A stretch of 64,000 bases of DNA. Source: Rikenellaceae bacterium (GTDB lineage: Bacteria > Bacteroidota > Bacteroidia > Bacteroidales > Rikenellaceae). The stretch spans positions 1-64,000 of the forward strand of contig SUZR01000003.1 of assembly GCA_015059845.1 (NCBI GenBank), in the 5' to 3' direction. Below the pieces are notes generated by a model, which saw only the letters and a program-made list of their open reading frames with translations, was not told where the DNA came from and searched no databases. The translations under genes were made by a program, and so were the position numbers. This document shows, in pieces, positions 46,132-53,550 of this stretch; within the stretch, counting starts at the first letter, position 1, and every line of letters starts with the position of its first letter.

Positions 46132-46135
46132 TATA
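46128..46135 (-). promoter_or_regulatory. -7 promoter box for the small-protein/terminase transcript (TATATTTG)
   Basis: CAAATATA on the plus strand reads TATATTTG, an exact TAnnTTTG match, about 70 bases before the small-protein start. Confidence 0.5.
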
Positions 46136-46203
46136 ATTCAAATATTGAACTTTTATACTGCAGAATACAATTATTTGATATAGTATTTTCTAATACATAC
46201 GCT

Positions 46204-46875
46204 ATGGAAAGCAAGGTAAAACTTATACGCAAAGAGCTAAAGATGACACAAGAGCAATTAGCTCAGCGACTTGGAATCGGCAAAGCTGCCCTCTCAATGA
46301 TTGAAACAGGCAAGTGTGGCCTATCCACTCGCAACAAAAATATATTAGTTCAAGATTTGAACGTAAACCCCGATTGGCTCGAGACAAGCAAGGGCAATAT
46401 GTTCAACGCTGAACCCGACCTTACAGCTTTCCGACTCCGCACCGACAACTCGCTACCGATGCAGAGCGTGCCCCTCTACTCGATTGAGGGAACAGCTGGA
46501 CTTGTACCGCTATTCAACGACCAGGCATCCAACAAACCTATAAACTTCATTCACATCCCCAACCTGCCCAAGTGCGACGGTGCAATCTATGTTTCGGGCG
46601 ACTCAATGTATCCCCTGCTCAAGAGCGGCGATATTGTTCTCTACAAGCAGCTGCATAATATAGAGGATATCTTTTGGGGCGATATGTATCTGCTCTCTAT
46701 CGACCTCGAGGGCGAGGAGTATATCGTGGTGAAGTATATTCAGAAGTCCGAGCGCGAGGGTTACGTGAAACTTGTAAGCCAGAATCCCCACCACGCCGAC
46801 AAGGAGATTGAGGTTAGCCGCATACGCGCCATTGCGCTGGTTAAGGCGAGCATACGAATGAACTCTATAAGATAA
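46204..46875 (+). CDS. XRE/S24 repressor, LexA/CI-like
   Basis: 223 residues from the ATG at 46204; the longer ORF-track start has no support. The N-terminal XRE helix-turn-helix is at residues 5-55 (MTQEQLAQRLGIGKAALSMI). The C-terminal S24 peptidase domain has the catalytic Ser in YVSGDSMYPLLKSGD near residue 137 and the Lys in YIVVKYIQKS near residue 180. An Ala-Gly pair in EGTAGLVPLF lies about 36 residues before the Ser, the spacing of the LexA/CI self-cleavage site. It is thus probably a phage-type repressor cleavable with RecA. It is divergent from the terminase and overlaps the EamA gene by one base. Confidence 0.88.
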   Translation: MESKVKLIRKELKMTQEQLAQRLGIGKAALSMIETGKCGLSTRNKNILVQDLNVNPDWLETSKGNMFNAEPDLTAFRLRTDNSLPMQSVPLYSIEGTAGLVPLFNDQASNKPINFIHIPNLPKCDGAIYVSGDSMYPLLKSGDIVLYKQLHNIEDIFWGDMYLLSIDLEGEEYIVVKYIQKSEREGYVKLVSQNPHHADKEIEVSRIRAIALVKASIRMNSIR

Positions 46876-47780
46876 TGGGTAACAAAACCATATACCATAT
46901 TATCGCCATCGTAACGGCTGCAATATGGGGTACAACATTCATCTCGTCGAAGATTCTGCTCGAACACGGTCTATCACCTGCCGAGATTATGATTCTGCGC
47001 TTCGCTATGGCATACGTCTGTATGTTGCCATTCTGGCGCGGAGGGCTGCTGGCCAAGAGTTGGAGAGATGAGCTGCTGATGGTTATCTTAGGCATAACGG
47101 GTGGCTCGATGTACTTCCTGCTGGAGAATACCGCTCTGGTATATACGCAGGCGTCGAATGTGGCCATTATCATCGCCTCCACGCCACTGCTCACCACGCT
47201 GGCCGTACACTTCATCTCACGACAAGAGAGGGCCGACAAACGGCTATACGTCTGCTCGCTGCTATCGCTTGTGGGCGTTGCGCTGGTGGTGCTGAATGGA
47301 GAGTTTATCCTGAAGCTGAGCCCTATGGGCGACCTGCTGACGTTGGGTGCTGCCGTGATGTGGGTTATATACAGCATCATCGTCCTGAAGTTAGAGGGCA
47401 AGTACCACCCACTGATGATTACGCGCAAGATATTCTTCTACGGCGTGCTGACCCTTGCGCCCTACTTTCTGTTTGAGCCGTGGAGCGTGGAGTGGCAGAT
47501 GCTGGCAGACAAGACTGTGGCGGGGAATCTGCTGTTTTTGGGTATTGTGGCCTCGCTTATATGTTACTGGTCGTGGAATATCGTTATCGAGAAGCTGGGC
47601 GCTATACACGCCACAAACTACCTATATATAAACCCTATAGTGGCGATGATTACCGCCTATGCAGTCCTGCACGAGCGCATCACACCGCTGGCTATTGTCG
47701 GTACGGCGCTGATTTTATTGGGTGTCTATATGGCCGAGAGGAAAAAAAGTGGCCGTCAGGAGGATAACGAAACGAATTAA
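46875..47780 (+). CDS. EamA (DMT) family transporter
   Basis: An inner-membrane permease of the drug/metabolite superfamily: 301 residues, ten predicted helices in two EamA repeats (IIAIVTAAIWGTTFISSKIL at the start; GDLLTLGAAVMWVIYSIIVL in the second). The start codon overlaps the repressor stop (TAATG), so it is translationally coupled to it. Cargo cannot be told. It is unusual to find such a permease tied to a phage-type repressor. Confidence 0.87.
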   Translation: MGNKTIYHIIAIVTAAIWGTTFISSKILLEHGLSPAEIMILRFAMAYVCMLPFWRGGLLAKSWRDELLMVILGITGGSMYFLLENTALVYTQASNVAIIIASTPLLTTLAVHFISRQERADKRLYVCSLLSLVGVALVVLNGEFILKLSPMGDLLTLGAAVMWVIYSIIVLKLEGKYHPLMITRKIFFYGVLTLAPYFLFEPWSVEWQMLADKTVAGNLLFLGIVASLICYWSWNIVIEKLGAIHATNYLYINPIVAMITAYAVLHERITPLAIVGTALILLGVYMAERKKSGRQEDNETN

Positions 47781-47784
47781 GAAG

Positions 47785-47792
47785 TATCTTTG
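47785..47792 (+). promoter_or_regulatory. -7 promoter box for korA (TATCTTTG)
   Basis: Exact TAnnTTTG match about 50 bases before the korA ATG. Confidence 0.55.
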
Positions 47793-47843
47793 TGAAACTA
47801 AAACTAAAACATCATAAACTTAAATAATTCGGAATCGAATATT

Positions 47844-49688
47844 ATGGAAAATCTTAATGCGAAGGAGTTAAAAGATGTTGTAATCCGTTTCTCGGGCGAC
47901 TCGGGTGACGGTATGCAGCTCACAGGAACACTCTTCTCGAATACATCGGCTCTCGAGGGCAAGGGTATCTCTACCTTCCCCGACTACCCCGCCGAGATTC
48001 GCGCACCGCAAGGTACGGTAGCAGGAGTATCTGGTTTTCAAGTACACATCGGCTCTGGTGAGGTGACTAACCCGGGCGACTTCTGCGACGCGCTGGTGGC
48101 AATGAACCCCGCAGCGCTGAAGGCCAACCGCAAGTGGCTGAAGAAGGATGCTACAGTAATTATCGACGGCGACACCATCACCGAGGAGAACCTCAAGAAG
48201 GCTGGCTTTGCCACACTCGACCCCATCACGGAGCTGGAGCTGGAGGGATACAACATCGTAATCCCCGACATCACCTCTATGACACGTGCAGCGTTGGCTG
48301 ATATGGGGTTGGACAACAAGTCGGTTGTGAAGTGCAAGAATATGTTTGCGCTTGGCATCTGCTTCTACATCTACAACCAGAGCGAGGAGTATGCAAAGCG
48401 TTACATCGACTCTAAGTTTGCAAAGAAGAATCCTGCCGTGGCCGAGGCCAACAAGCGCGCCATCGATGCAGGCTACAACTACGCTGCAAATACACATCAG
48501 TTCGCAAATACATATCGCATTGCCGAGTCACCAAAGCAGAAGGGTACATACCGCTCAATCAACGGTAACGTAGCCACCGCGTGGGGATTCATCGCGGCGA
48601 GCGAGAAGTCGGGTCTTCCCCTCTTCTGTGGCTCATACCCCATCACCCCCGCAACGGTTATTCTGGAGGAGCTGGCAAAGCACAAGAACTTAGGTGTCAA
48701 GACCGTACAGGCCGAGGATGAGATTGCAGGTATCTGTACATCTATCGGTGCGGCCTATGCTGGTAACTTCGCTGTGACAACAACATCTGGTCCTGGTCTT
48801 TCGCTCAAGAGCGAGGCTATGGGTCTGGCCGTGATGGCTGAGCTGCCGCTGGTTGTGGTTGACGTTCAGCGTGGTGGCCCCTCAACGGGTCTGCCTACAA
48901 AGACCGAGCAGAGTGATTTGATGCAGGCTCTCTATGGTCGTAATGGCGAGTGCCCCGTGGTTGTTGTGGCGGCCTCTTCGCCCAGCGACTGCTTCCACTA
49001 CGCATTTATGGCCTCGAAGATTGCTATGGAGCATATGACTCCCGTAATTCTGCTGACCGATGGCTTCATAGCTAACGGCTCCGAGCCGTGGCGCATCCCC
49101 TCTATGGCCGACTACCCCGCAATCTGCCCGCCTATCGTTGATGCAGTTGCCGAGGGTGAGGAGTTCAAGCCCTACGCACGCGGTGAGAATCTGGCTCGCG
49201 GCTGGGCATTCCCCGGTAAGGCTGGCTTACAGCACCGTATCGGTGGCTTGGAGAAGGACCACCTGCGTGGTACAATCTCATACGACCCCGCAAACCATCA
49301 GGAGATGACTCGCACACGCGCCGCAAAGGTGGCAAAGGTTGCTGACGAGTTGCCTACGCCCGAGGTTATGGGCGCTGCGGATGCCGACGTATTGGTTATC
49401 GGCTGGGGTGGTACGAAGGGTCACCTGCAGACCGCCGTACGCGACTTGCAGGCAGAGGGCAAGAGCATTGCTCACCTCCACTTCAACTACCTTAATCCCC
49501 TGCCCTATGGCGTGGAGGAGCTCCTGAAGGGTCATAAGCACATCATCGTCTGTGAGCTTAACGAGGGTCAGTTTGCTGCGTACCTGCGTCAGACATTCCA
49601 GAACTACACATTCCTGCAGTACAACAAGACCGAGGGTCAGCCCTTTACCATTGTTGAGCTGAAAGAGAAATTCAATTCATTACTCTAA
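47844..49688 (+). CDS. korA: 2-oxoglutarate:ferredoxin oxidoreductase, fused gamma-alpha subunit
   Basis: Converts 2-oxoglutarate and CoA to succinyl-CoA with ferredoxin, or the reverse for fixation. 614 residues: the gamma domain comes first (VVIRFSGDSGDGMQLTGTLF at residue 12) and the alpha domain from about residue 225 (GFIAASEKSGLPLFCGSYPI, then TTTSGPGLSLKSEAMG near residue 315). This gamma-alpha fusion is typical of Bacteroidota. korB follows 12 bases later. No separate delta ferredoxin subunit is present. Promoter box 47785. Confidence 0.93.
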   Translation: MENLNAKELKDVVIRFSGDSGDGMQLTGTLFSNTSALEGKGISTFPDYPAEIRAPQGTVAGVSGFQVHIGSGEVTNPGDFCDALVAMNPAALKANRKWLKKDATVIIDGDTITEENLKKAGFATLDPITELELEGYNIVIPDITSMTRAALADMGLDNKSVVKCKNMFALGICFYIYNQSEEYAKRYIDSKFAKKNPAVAEANKRAIDAGYNYAANTHQFANTYRIAESPKQKGTYRSINGNVATAWGFIAASEKSGLPLFCGSYPITPATVILEELAKHKNLGVKTVQAEDEIAGICTSIGAAYAGNFAVTTTSGPGLSLKSEAMGLAVMAELPLVVVDVQRGGPSTGLPTKTEQSDLMQALYGRNGECPVVVVAASSPSDCFHYAFMASKIAMEHMTPVILLTDGFIANGSEPWRIPSMADYPAICPPIVDAVAEGEEFKPYARGENLARGWAFPGKAGLQHRIGGLEKDHLRGTISYDPANHQEMTRTRAAKVAKVADELPTPEVMGAADADVLVIGWGGTKGHLQTAVRDLQAEGKSIAHLHFNYLNPLPYGVEELLKGHKHIIVCELNEGQFAAYLRQTFQNYTFLQYNKTEGQPFTIVELKEKFNSLL

Positions 49689-49700
49689 AACACTTTGGCT

Positions 49701-50732
49701 ATGGCAGAATATAAATATACTCCTGCGGATTTCAAGAGCGACCAGCAAGTTAAGTGGTGCCCAGGCTGTGGCGACCACGCCATCCTGAATGCCGTACAGC
49801 GTGCTATGCCCGAGGTGGCAGATGCGTTGGATATTCCGCACAATAAGTTTACCTTCGTTTCGGGTATCGGTTGCTCGTCACGATTCATCTACTATATGAA
49901 AACCTTCGGTTTCCACACCATTCACGGCCGCGCAAATGCCGTGGCTACGGGAATCAAGGTTGCAAACCCCGACCTCTCGGTATGGGTATGTTCGGGCGAT
50001 GGCGACTCGCTGGCCATTGGTGGTAACCACTTTATCCACGCCATCCGTCGTAACATCGACCTCAATATGATTCTCTTCAACAACGAGATTTACGGTCTTA
50101 CAAAGGGTCAGTACTCGCCCACCACAAAGCTGGGTAAGATTACCAAGACCTCGCCCTATGGCACCGTGGAGAAGCCATTTAACCCCGGCGAGCTGGTGAT
50201 TGGCGCTAAGGGTACGTTCTTTGCCCGCACCATTGACGCGGAGGTTATGCTCACCAAGGATTGTCTGGTAGCGGCCGCAAAACATAAGGGTATGGCCGTT
50301 GTAGAGGCGCTGGTGAACTGCGTTATCTTCAACGACAAGACACACGCCGCATTTGCCGCCGACAAGGCTACACGTACCGAGAATACCATCACGCTGCGTC
50401 ACGGAGAGAAGATGCTCTTCGGCAAAGCGATGAACAAGGGACTTGTATTTGAGAATATGCGCCTGAAGGTTGTTACCGTAGGCGAGGATGGCTACACCGA
50501 GGCGGATGTACTCACGCACGATGCACACTGCGAGGATACCACGCTGCACTCGATGCTGGCGGCAATGAAGTGGCCCGAGTACCCCGTAGCTGTGGGTGTA
50601 ATACGCGACGTGGAGGATGCGAACATCTACGATCAGAGGGTTGAGCAGCAGGTTGCTGAGGTGAAGGCCTCATCGAAGATTTGCTGCGTAGATGATTTGC
50701 TCCGCTCAGGCGAGACGTGGGAGATAAAGTAA
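49701..50732 (+). CDS. korB: 2-oxoglutarate:ferredoxin oxidoreductase, beta subunit
   Basis: The thiamine-diphosphate subunit: 343 residues from the ATG at 49701 (the track start is a TTG). The TPP/Mg motif is CSGDGDSLAIGGNHFIHAIR with NNEIYGLTKGQYSPT further on. Two Cys in VKWCPGCGDHAIL and one in GIGCSSRFIYY are the usual ligands of a [4Fe-4S] cluster. It works with KorA directly upstream. A strong terminator follows at 50761. Confidence 0.94.
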   Translation: MAEYKYTPADFKSDQQVKWCPGCGDHAILNAVQRAMPEVADALDIPHNKFTFVSGIGCSSRFIYYMKTFGFHTIHGRANAVATGIKVANPDLSVWVCSGDGDSLAIGGNHFIHAIRRNIDLNMILFNNEIYGLTKGQYSPTTKLGKITKTSPYGTVEKPFNPGELVIGAKGTFFARTIDAEVMLTKDCLVAAAKHKGMAVVEALVNCVIFNDKTHAAFAADKATRTENTITLRHGEKMLFGKAMNKGLVFENMRLKVVTVGEDGYTEADVLTHDAHCEDTTLHSMLAAMKWPEYPVAVGVIRDVEDANIYDQRVEQQVAEVKASSKICCVDDLLRSGETWEIK

Positions 50733-50760
50733 ATCTATTGGAGCTTACGCTCAATTCATA

Positions 50761-50796
50761 AAAAAAGGTGCTACGGAAATCCGTAGCACCTTTTTT
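50761..50796. terminator. bidirectional terminator korB / antiporter
   Basis: A 17-base stem AAAAAAGGTGCTACGGA with its complement and a two-base centre, with A and T tracts on the two sides, at a convergent junction. Confidence 0.88.
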
Positions 50797-50811
50797 TATA
50801 ATACCTCTCTT

Positions 50812-52299
50812 CTACCTAAGTTGCATAACCTCCTTGATACCCAGCGTATCATACATCTGCTGCAACTCCTCCTCATTGCGGTCCGAGACAACCAGCAGGC
50901 GGTCGCCAACGGCCAGCTCGGTACTGCCGCGCGGCACGAAGTAGTTGCCATCGCGCGAAATCATCACAACCAATGTATTATCGGCAATATCTATATCACG
51001 CAGCGTGTTACCTCCGCTGAGCATCGAGTCCGTTACACTTATCTCCGAGAAGTTGCTCTTGATGGAGTCGGGAATACCCACCTTAAAGAGCGGCTCCTTC
51101 TCCTCAAAAGCCAATCCCAGCCAGTTGGCCATACCGCTGACAGTTGTACCCTGCACCAGTAGCGATATAAGCGTACCCATAAAGACAACGTTAAAGATAA
51201 GTCGTCCATCACCTACGCCCTCCACGATAGGATAGGTAGCGAAGATGATAGGCACAGCTCCACGCAATCCCACCCACGAGATATAGAATCGGGCCTTAGT
51301 CGAGAAACGCCTAAAGGGTGCAAGTGCCAGAAAGACCGACACGGGACGAGCCACAAGAATCATAAAGGCTCCCACGGCTCCGCCCAACAGCAGCACCTCG
51401 GGCTGCAACAGCTCGCGCGTATTAACCAGAAGACCTATGACGAGGAACATAACAATCTGCGCCAGCCACGTGAAGCCATCAAAGAAGGTCACAAGGTTTC
51501 CGCGGTGCGCAATCTTGTAGTTACCCACAACAAGGCCTGTGATATATACAGCCAGATAACCATTACCCCACAGTAGCGTGGTGAAGGAGAACGAGAAGAA
51601 TACGAAGGCCAGCAACAGAACAGAGTAGAGCGACGCATTATTCTTGATATTGATACGATTTATGGTGAAAACCGCCAGGCGGCCTATACCATATCCCAAA
51701 GTACAACCGACCAACATCTGAACAATGAATTGCAACACACTCTCGCCCCAGCCGGCACCCATACCCTCGTTCATCACCACCGACACCATCAGCACGGTAA
51801 GCATATAGGCCATCGGGTCGTTACTACCACTCTCCAGCTCAAGCAACGGACGCAGATTCTGACGCAGTCCCTGCTTCTTGGTTCTGAGTATCGAGAAGAC
51901 CGACGCAGAGTCGGTAGAGGCCATTGTTGATGCCAACAAAAGAGCCACGGGGAACGACAGAGCCAAGCCAACCCATCCTGAGAAGAAGTAGATAAACACT
52001 CCGCACAGCAGGGCCGTCATAGCCACACCCACGGTAGCCAAGACTACACCCGGGCCAAGTATAGGTTTTATCTCGGAAAACTTAGTATCCATACCTCCCG
52101 AAAAGAGGATAATACACAGCGCCAGCATACCGATGAACTGGGTGAACTCGAATGACTCGAAGCTGATAAACTTCAGTCCAAAGACCATACCGACACCCAA
52201 GAACAGCAGCAACGCTGGAGCACCAAAACGATATGCCACCTTACCAGCCACCACGGCCACAAAGAGCAACATCGCCCAAACCAATAAAATATTCTCCAT
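50812..52299 (-). CDS. K+/H+ antiporter (CPA1-like, NhaP2 type) with RCK_C domain
   Basis: 495 residues. About 12-13 helices (LLFLGVGMVFGLKFISF early; ILVARPVSVFLALAPF; GLRGAVPIIFATYPIVEG near residue 345, the family's TM with GLRGAV). The cytosolic C-terminus is an RCK_C/TrkA_C domain (FSEISVTDSMLSGGNTLRDI) ending near residue 485, which senses ligands or ions. This matches potassium/proton antiporters that adjust K+ and pH. It lies alone, convergent with korB. Length fits the family. Confidence 0.87.
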   Translation of the reverse strand: MENILLVWAMLLFVAVVAGKVAYRFGAPALLLFLGVGMVFGLKFISFESFEFTQFIGMLALCIILFSGGMDTKFSEIKPILGPGVVLATVGVAMTALLCGVFIYFFSGWVGLALSFPVALLLASTMASTDSASVFSILRTKKQGLRQNLRPLLELESGSNDPMAYMLTVLMVSVVMNEGMGAGWGESVLQFIVQMLVGCTLGYGIGRLAVFTINRINIKNNASLYSVLLLAFVFFSFSFTTLLWGNGYLAVYITGLVVGNYKIAHRGNLVTFFDGFTWLAQIVMFLVIGLLVNTRELLQPEVLLLGGAVGAFMILVARPVSVFLALAPFRRFSTKARFYISWVGLRGAVPIIFATYPIVEGVGDGRLIFNVVFMGTLISLLVQGTTVSGMANWLGLAFEEKEPLFKVGIPDSIKSNFSEISVTDSMLSGGNTLRDIDIADNTLVVMISRDGNYFVPRGSTELAVGDRLLVVSDRNEEELQQMYDTLGIKEVMQLR

Positions 52300-52352
52300 A
52301 TATAAACCTAATCTTTATTACCTAAAAATATCGTCCCCGCGACTCCTGCACA

Positions 52353-52853
52353 TTACTGCACAATCTTTACTTCATCAACCGGTCGCAACTCAAGGTCGAA
52401 GTACTCGAACACCTGCGCGGCACAGAATCCGCTGCGAGGTGATGAGTAGATAACCACCGTCACGGCAGATACCCCATCGTCGGGAAGCGAGCGCAAGGTA
52501 GTAAAATCTCCTTTACGCACCAAATCTCGGACGTGAGAACTGCGCTCTTTGACGAATTTAAGTTCCTCTTTTTTCAAAAAGCAACCATCTTGCACGTGCC
52601 ACGGACTATTGCTATTGCCGCTCAAACGCACAACACATATAACAACACCAACTGCAACAAACACCGCACCGAACAATACTACGGCCGACTTCAGGTTGGC
52701 ATACTCGGCCTCGGCAGGAATCATACTGTTCAAAACCAGCATAACCACACCCACAATCGCTACAAGCATCGGCACTGTCACCGGCTTGCGACGTGGTTGC
52801 ACAACGCCTCCAGGCAAGGCATACAACGCCTCGCACATATCATAATGTTTCAT
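52353..52853 (-). CDS. two-helix membrane protein, unknown
   Basis: 166 residues with two predicted helices (VTVPMLVAIVGVVMLVLNSM and VVLFGAVFVAVGVVICVV) and a C-terminal soluble part (SPRSGFCAAQVFEYFDLELR). I know no named family. It lies 53 bases from the antiporter start on the same strand and may be cotranscribed with it. It is followed upstream by the hairpin/repeat region. Confidence 0.68.
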   Translation of the reverse strand: MKHYDMCEALYALPGGVVQPRRKPVTVPMLVAIVGVVMLVLNSMIPAEAEYANLKSAVVLFGAVFVAVGVVICVVRLSGNSNSPWHVQDGCFLKKEELKFVKERSSHVRDLVRKGDFTTLRSLPDDGVSAVTVVIYSSPRSGFCAAQVFEYFDLELRPVDEVKIVQ

Positions 52854-52881
52854 TTTTGTATTTTTACGAATAGACTTTTTT

Positions 52882-52913
52882 GAGGGCTCAGCCCTCGGTG
52901 GGGCAAGCGCCCC
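52882..52913. repeat. paired hairpins GAGGGCT-C-AGCCCTC and GGGGC-AAGC-GCCCC
   Basis: Two adjacent perfect inverted repeats, 3 bases apart, in the leader of the 166-residue gene. No T-tract follows in either direction to call a terminator, so this is a structured element of unknown role. Right of it lies repeat family 2, copy 3. Confidence 0.65.
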
Positions 52914-52950
52914 GATGGAGTGTATAACAAAAATGCTACCTTACTCCAAA

Positions 52951-53075
52951 GAAGTTGCATAGCAAGAGAGATTCTTATGCCCTCGCGCTCCGAGCAACCG
53001 CAGTTTACATACTGCAAATGAGGATTGAGAGCAGAAGAGAAACACCAAAATCGCCTTGCTATACAGCTTCTGTAT
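52951..53075 (+). repeat. intergenic repeat family 2, copy 3 (diverged)
   Basis: Shares with copies 1 and 2 the order: closing arm, AGTTTAC block, GCAAATGAG-like block, AGA...ACCAAAA, and closing arm. Here the closing stem is TAGCAAG (52960-52966)/CTTGCTA (53055-53061), a paired change from TAACAAG/CTTGTTA. It lacks the leading terminator hairpin and ends in its own small TACAG-CTT-CTGTA hairpin. The 96-residue ORF over it is dismissed. Confidence 0.75.
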
Positions 53076-53152
53076 TTCCCAAATTTACATACACTCACCC
53101 ACGCGACCATCGCTGACGGCCACGGGATGCATTTCCGCAATATGTCTATTGG

Positions 53153-53548
53153 CTAAATACGTAGTCGGCACAACGCATACAGATAGTAGGCCACGCGCAG
53201 TGACGACTTGAAAAGATTAAATTCAAATAATCGGGTTAAATGGCCTGCGTGACACTCTGGAATGGCCTGCAGCAGGCTCTTTGTGTGCGACTCGTGACGC
53301 GAACGCACATTGTTATTTAGTGAAGTTAGGTTGTTTTGTCCAACCGTAAAAGAGCTGCGAGAGGTGCGCAACAGCATATCGCTGTTATACTCTCTACTAC
53401 ATATCAGCTCCTCAACATAGCCATTGTCGATGCTCTCCGTCACCACATAATCGTGCGTATGAACACCTGCCGACGTCTGCCCATCATCGAGATGAGAGAG
53501 GCCGAAGAGCGCCACAAGCACAAAGAGTATGTAGTATAGTTGCTTCAC
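53153..53548 (-). CDS. small secreted protein, unknown
   Basis: 131 residues with a signal peptide (MKQLYYILFVLVALFGLSHL). Beyond it no domain is recognised; the mature part has many Ser, Asn and His residues. The start is a GTG two bases after the stop of the TonB-like gene, a coupling that argues for a real gene. The codon use is plausible. Function unknown; possibly envelope related because of its partner. Confidence 0.55.
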   Translation of the reverse strand: MKQLYYILFVLVALFGLSHLDDGQTSAGVHTHDYVVTESIDNGYVEELICSREYNSDMLLRTSRSSFTVGQNNLTSLNNNVRSRHESHTKSLLQAIPECHAGHLTRLFEFNLFKSSLRVAYYLYALCRLRI

Positions 53549-53550
53549 CG

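Noticed and set aside
44336-46875. complete prophage
   Set aside because: Only a terminase and a repressor are phage-like; structural, integration and lysis genes are absent and both flanks are ordinary chromosome genes.
52850-53140. 96-residue ORF over repeat family 2 copy 3
   Set aside because: It reads through hairpins and the repeat; the other two copies do not keep this frame.
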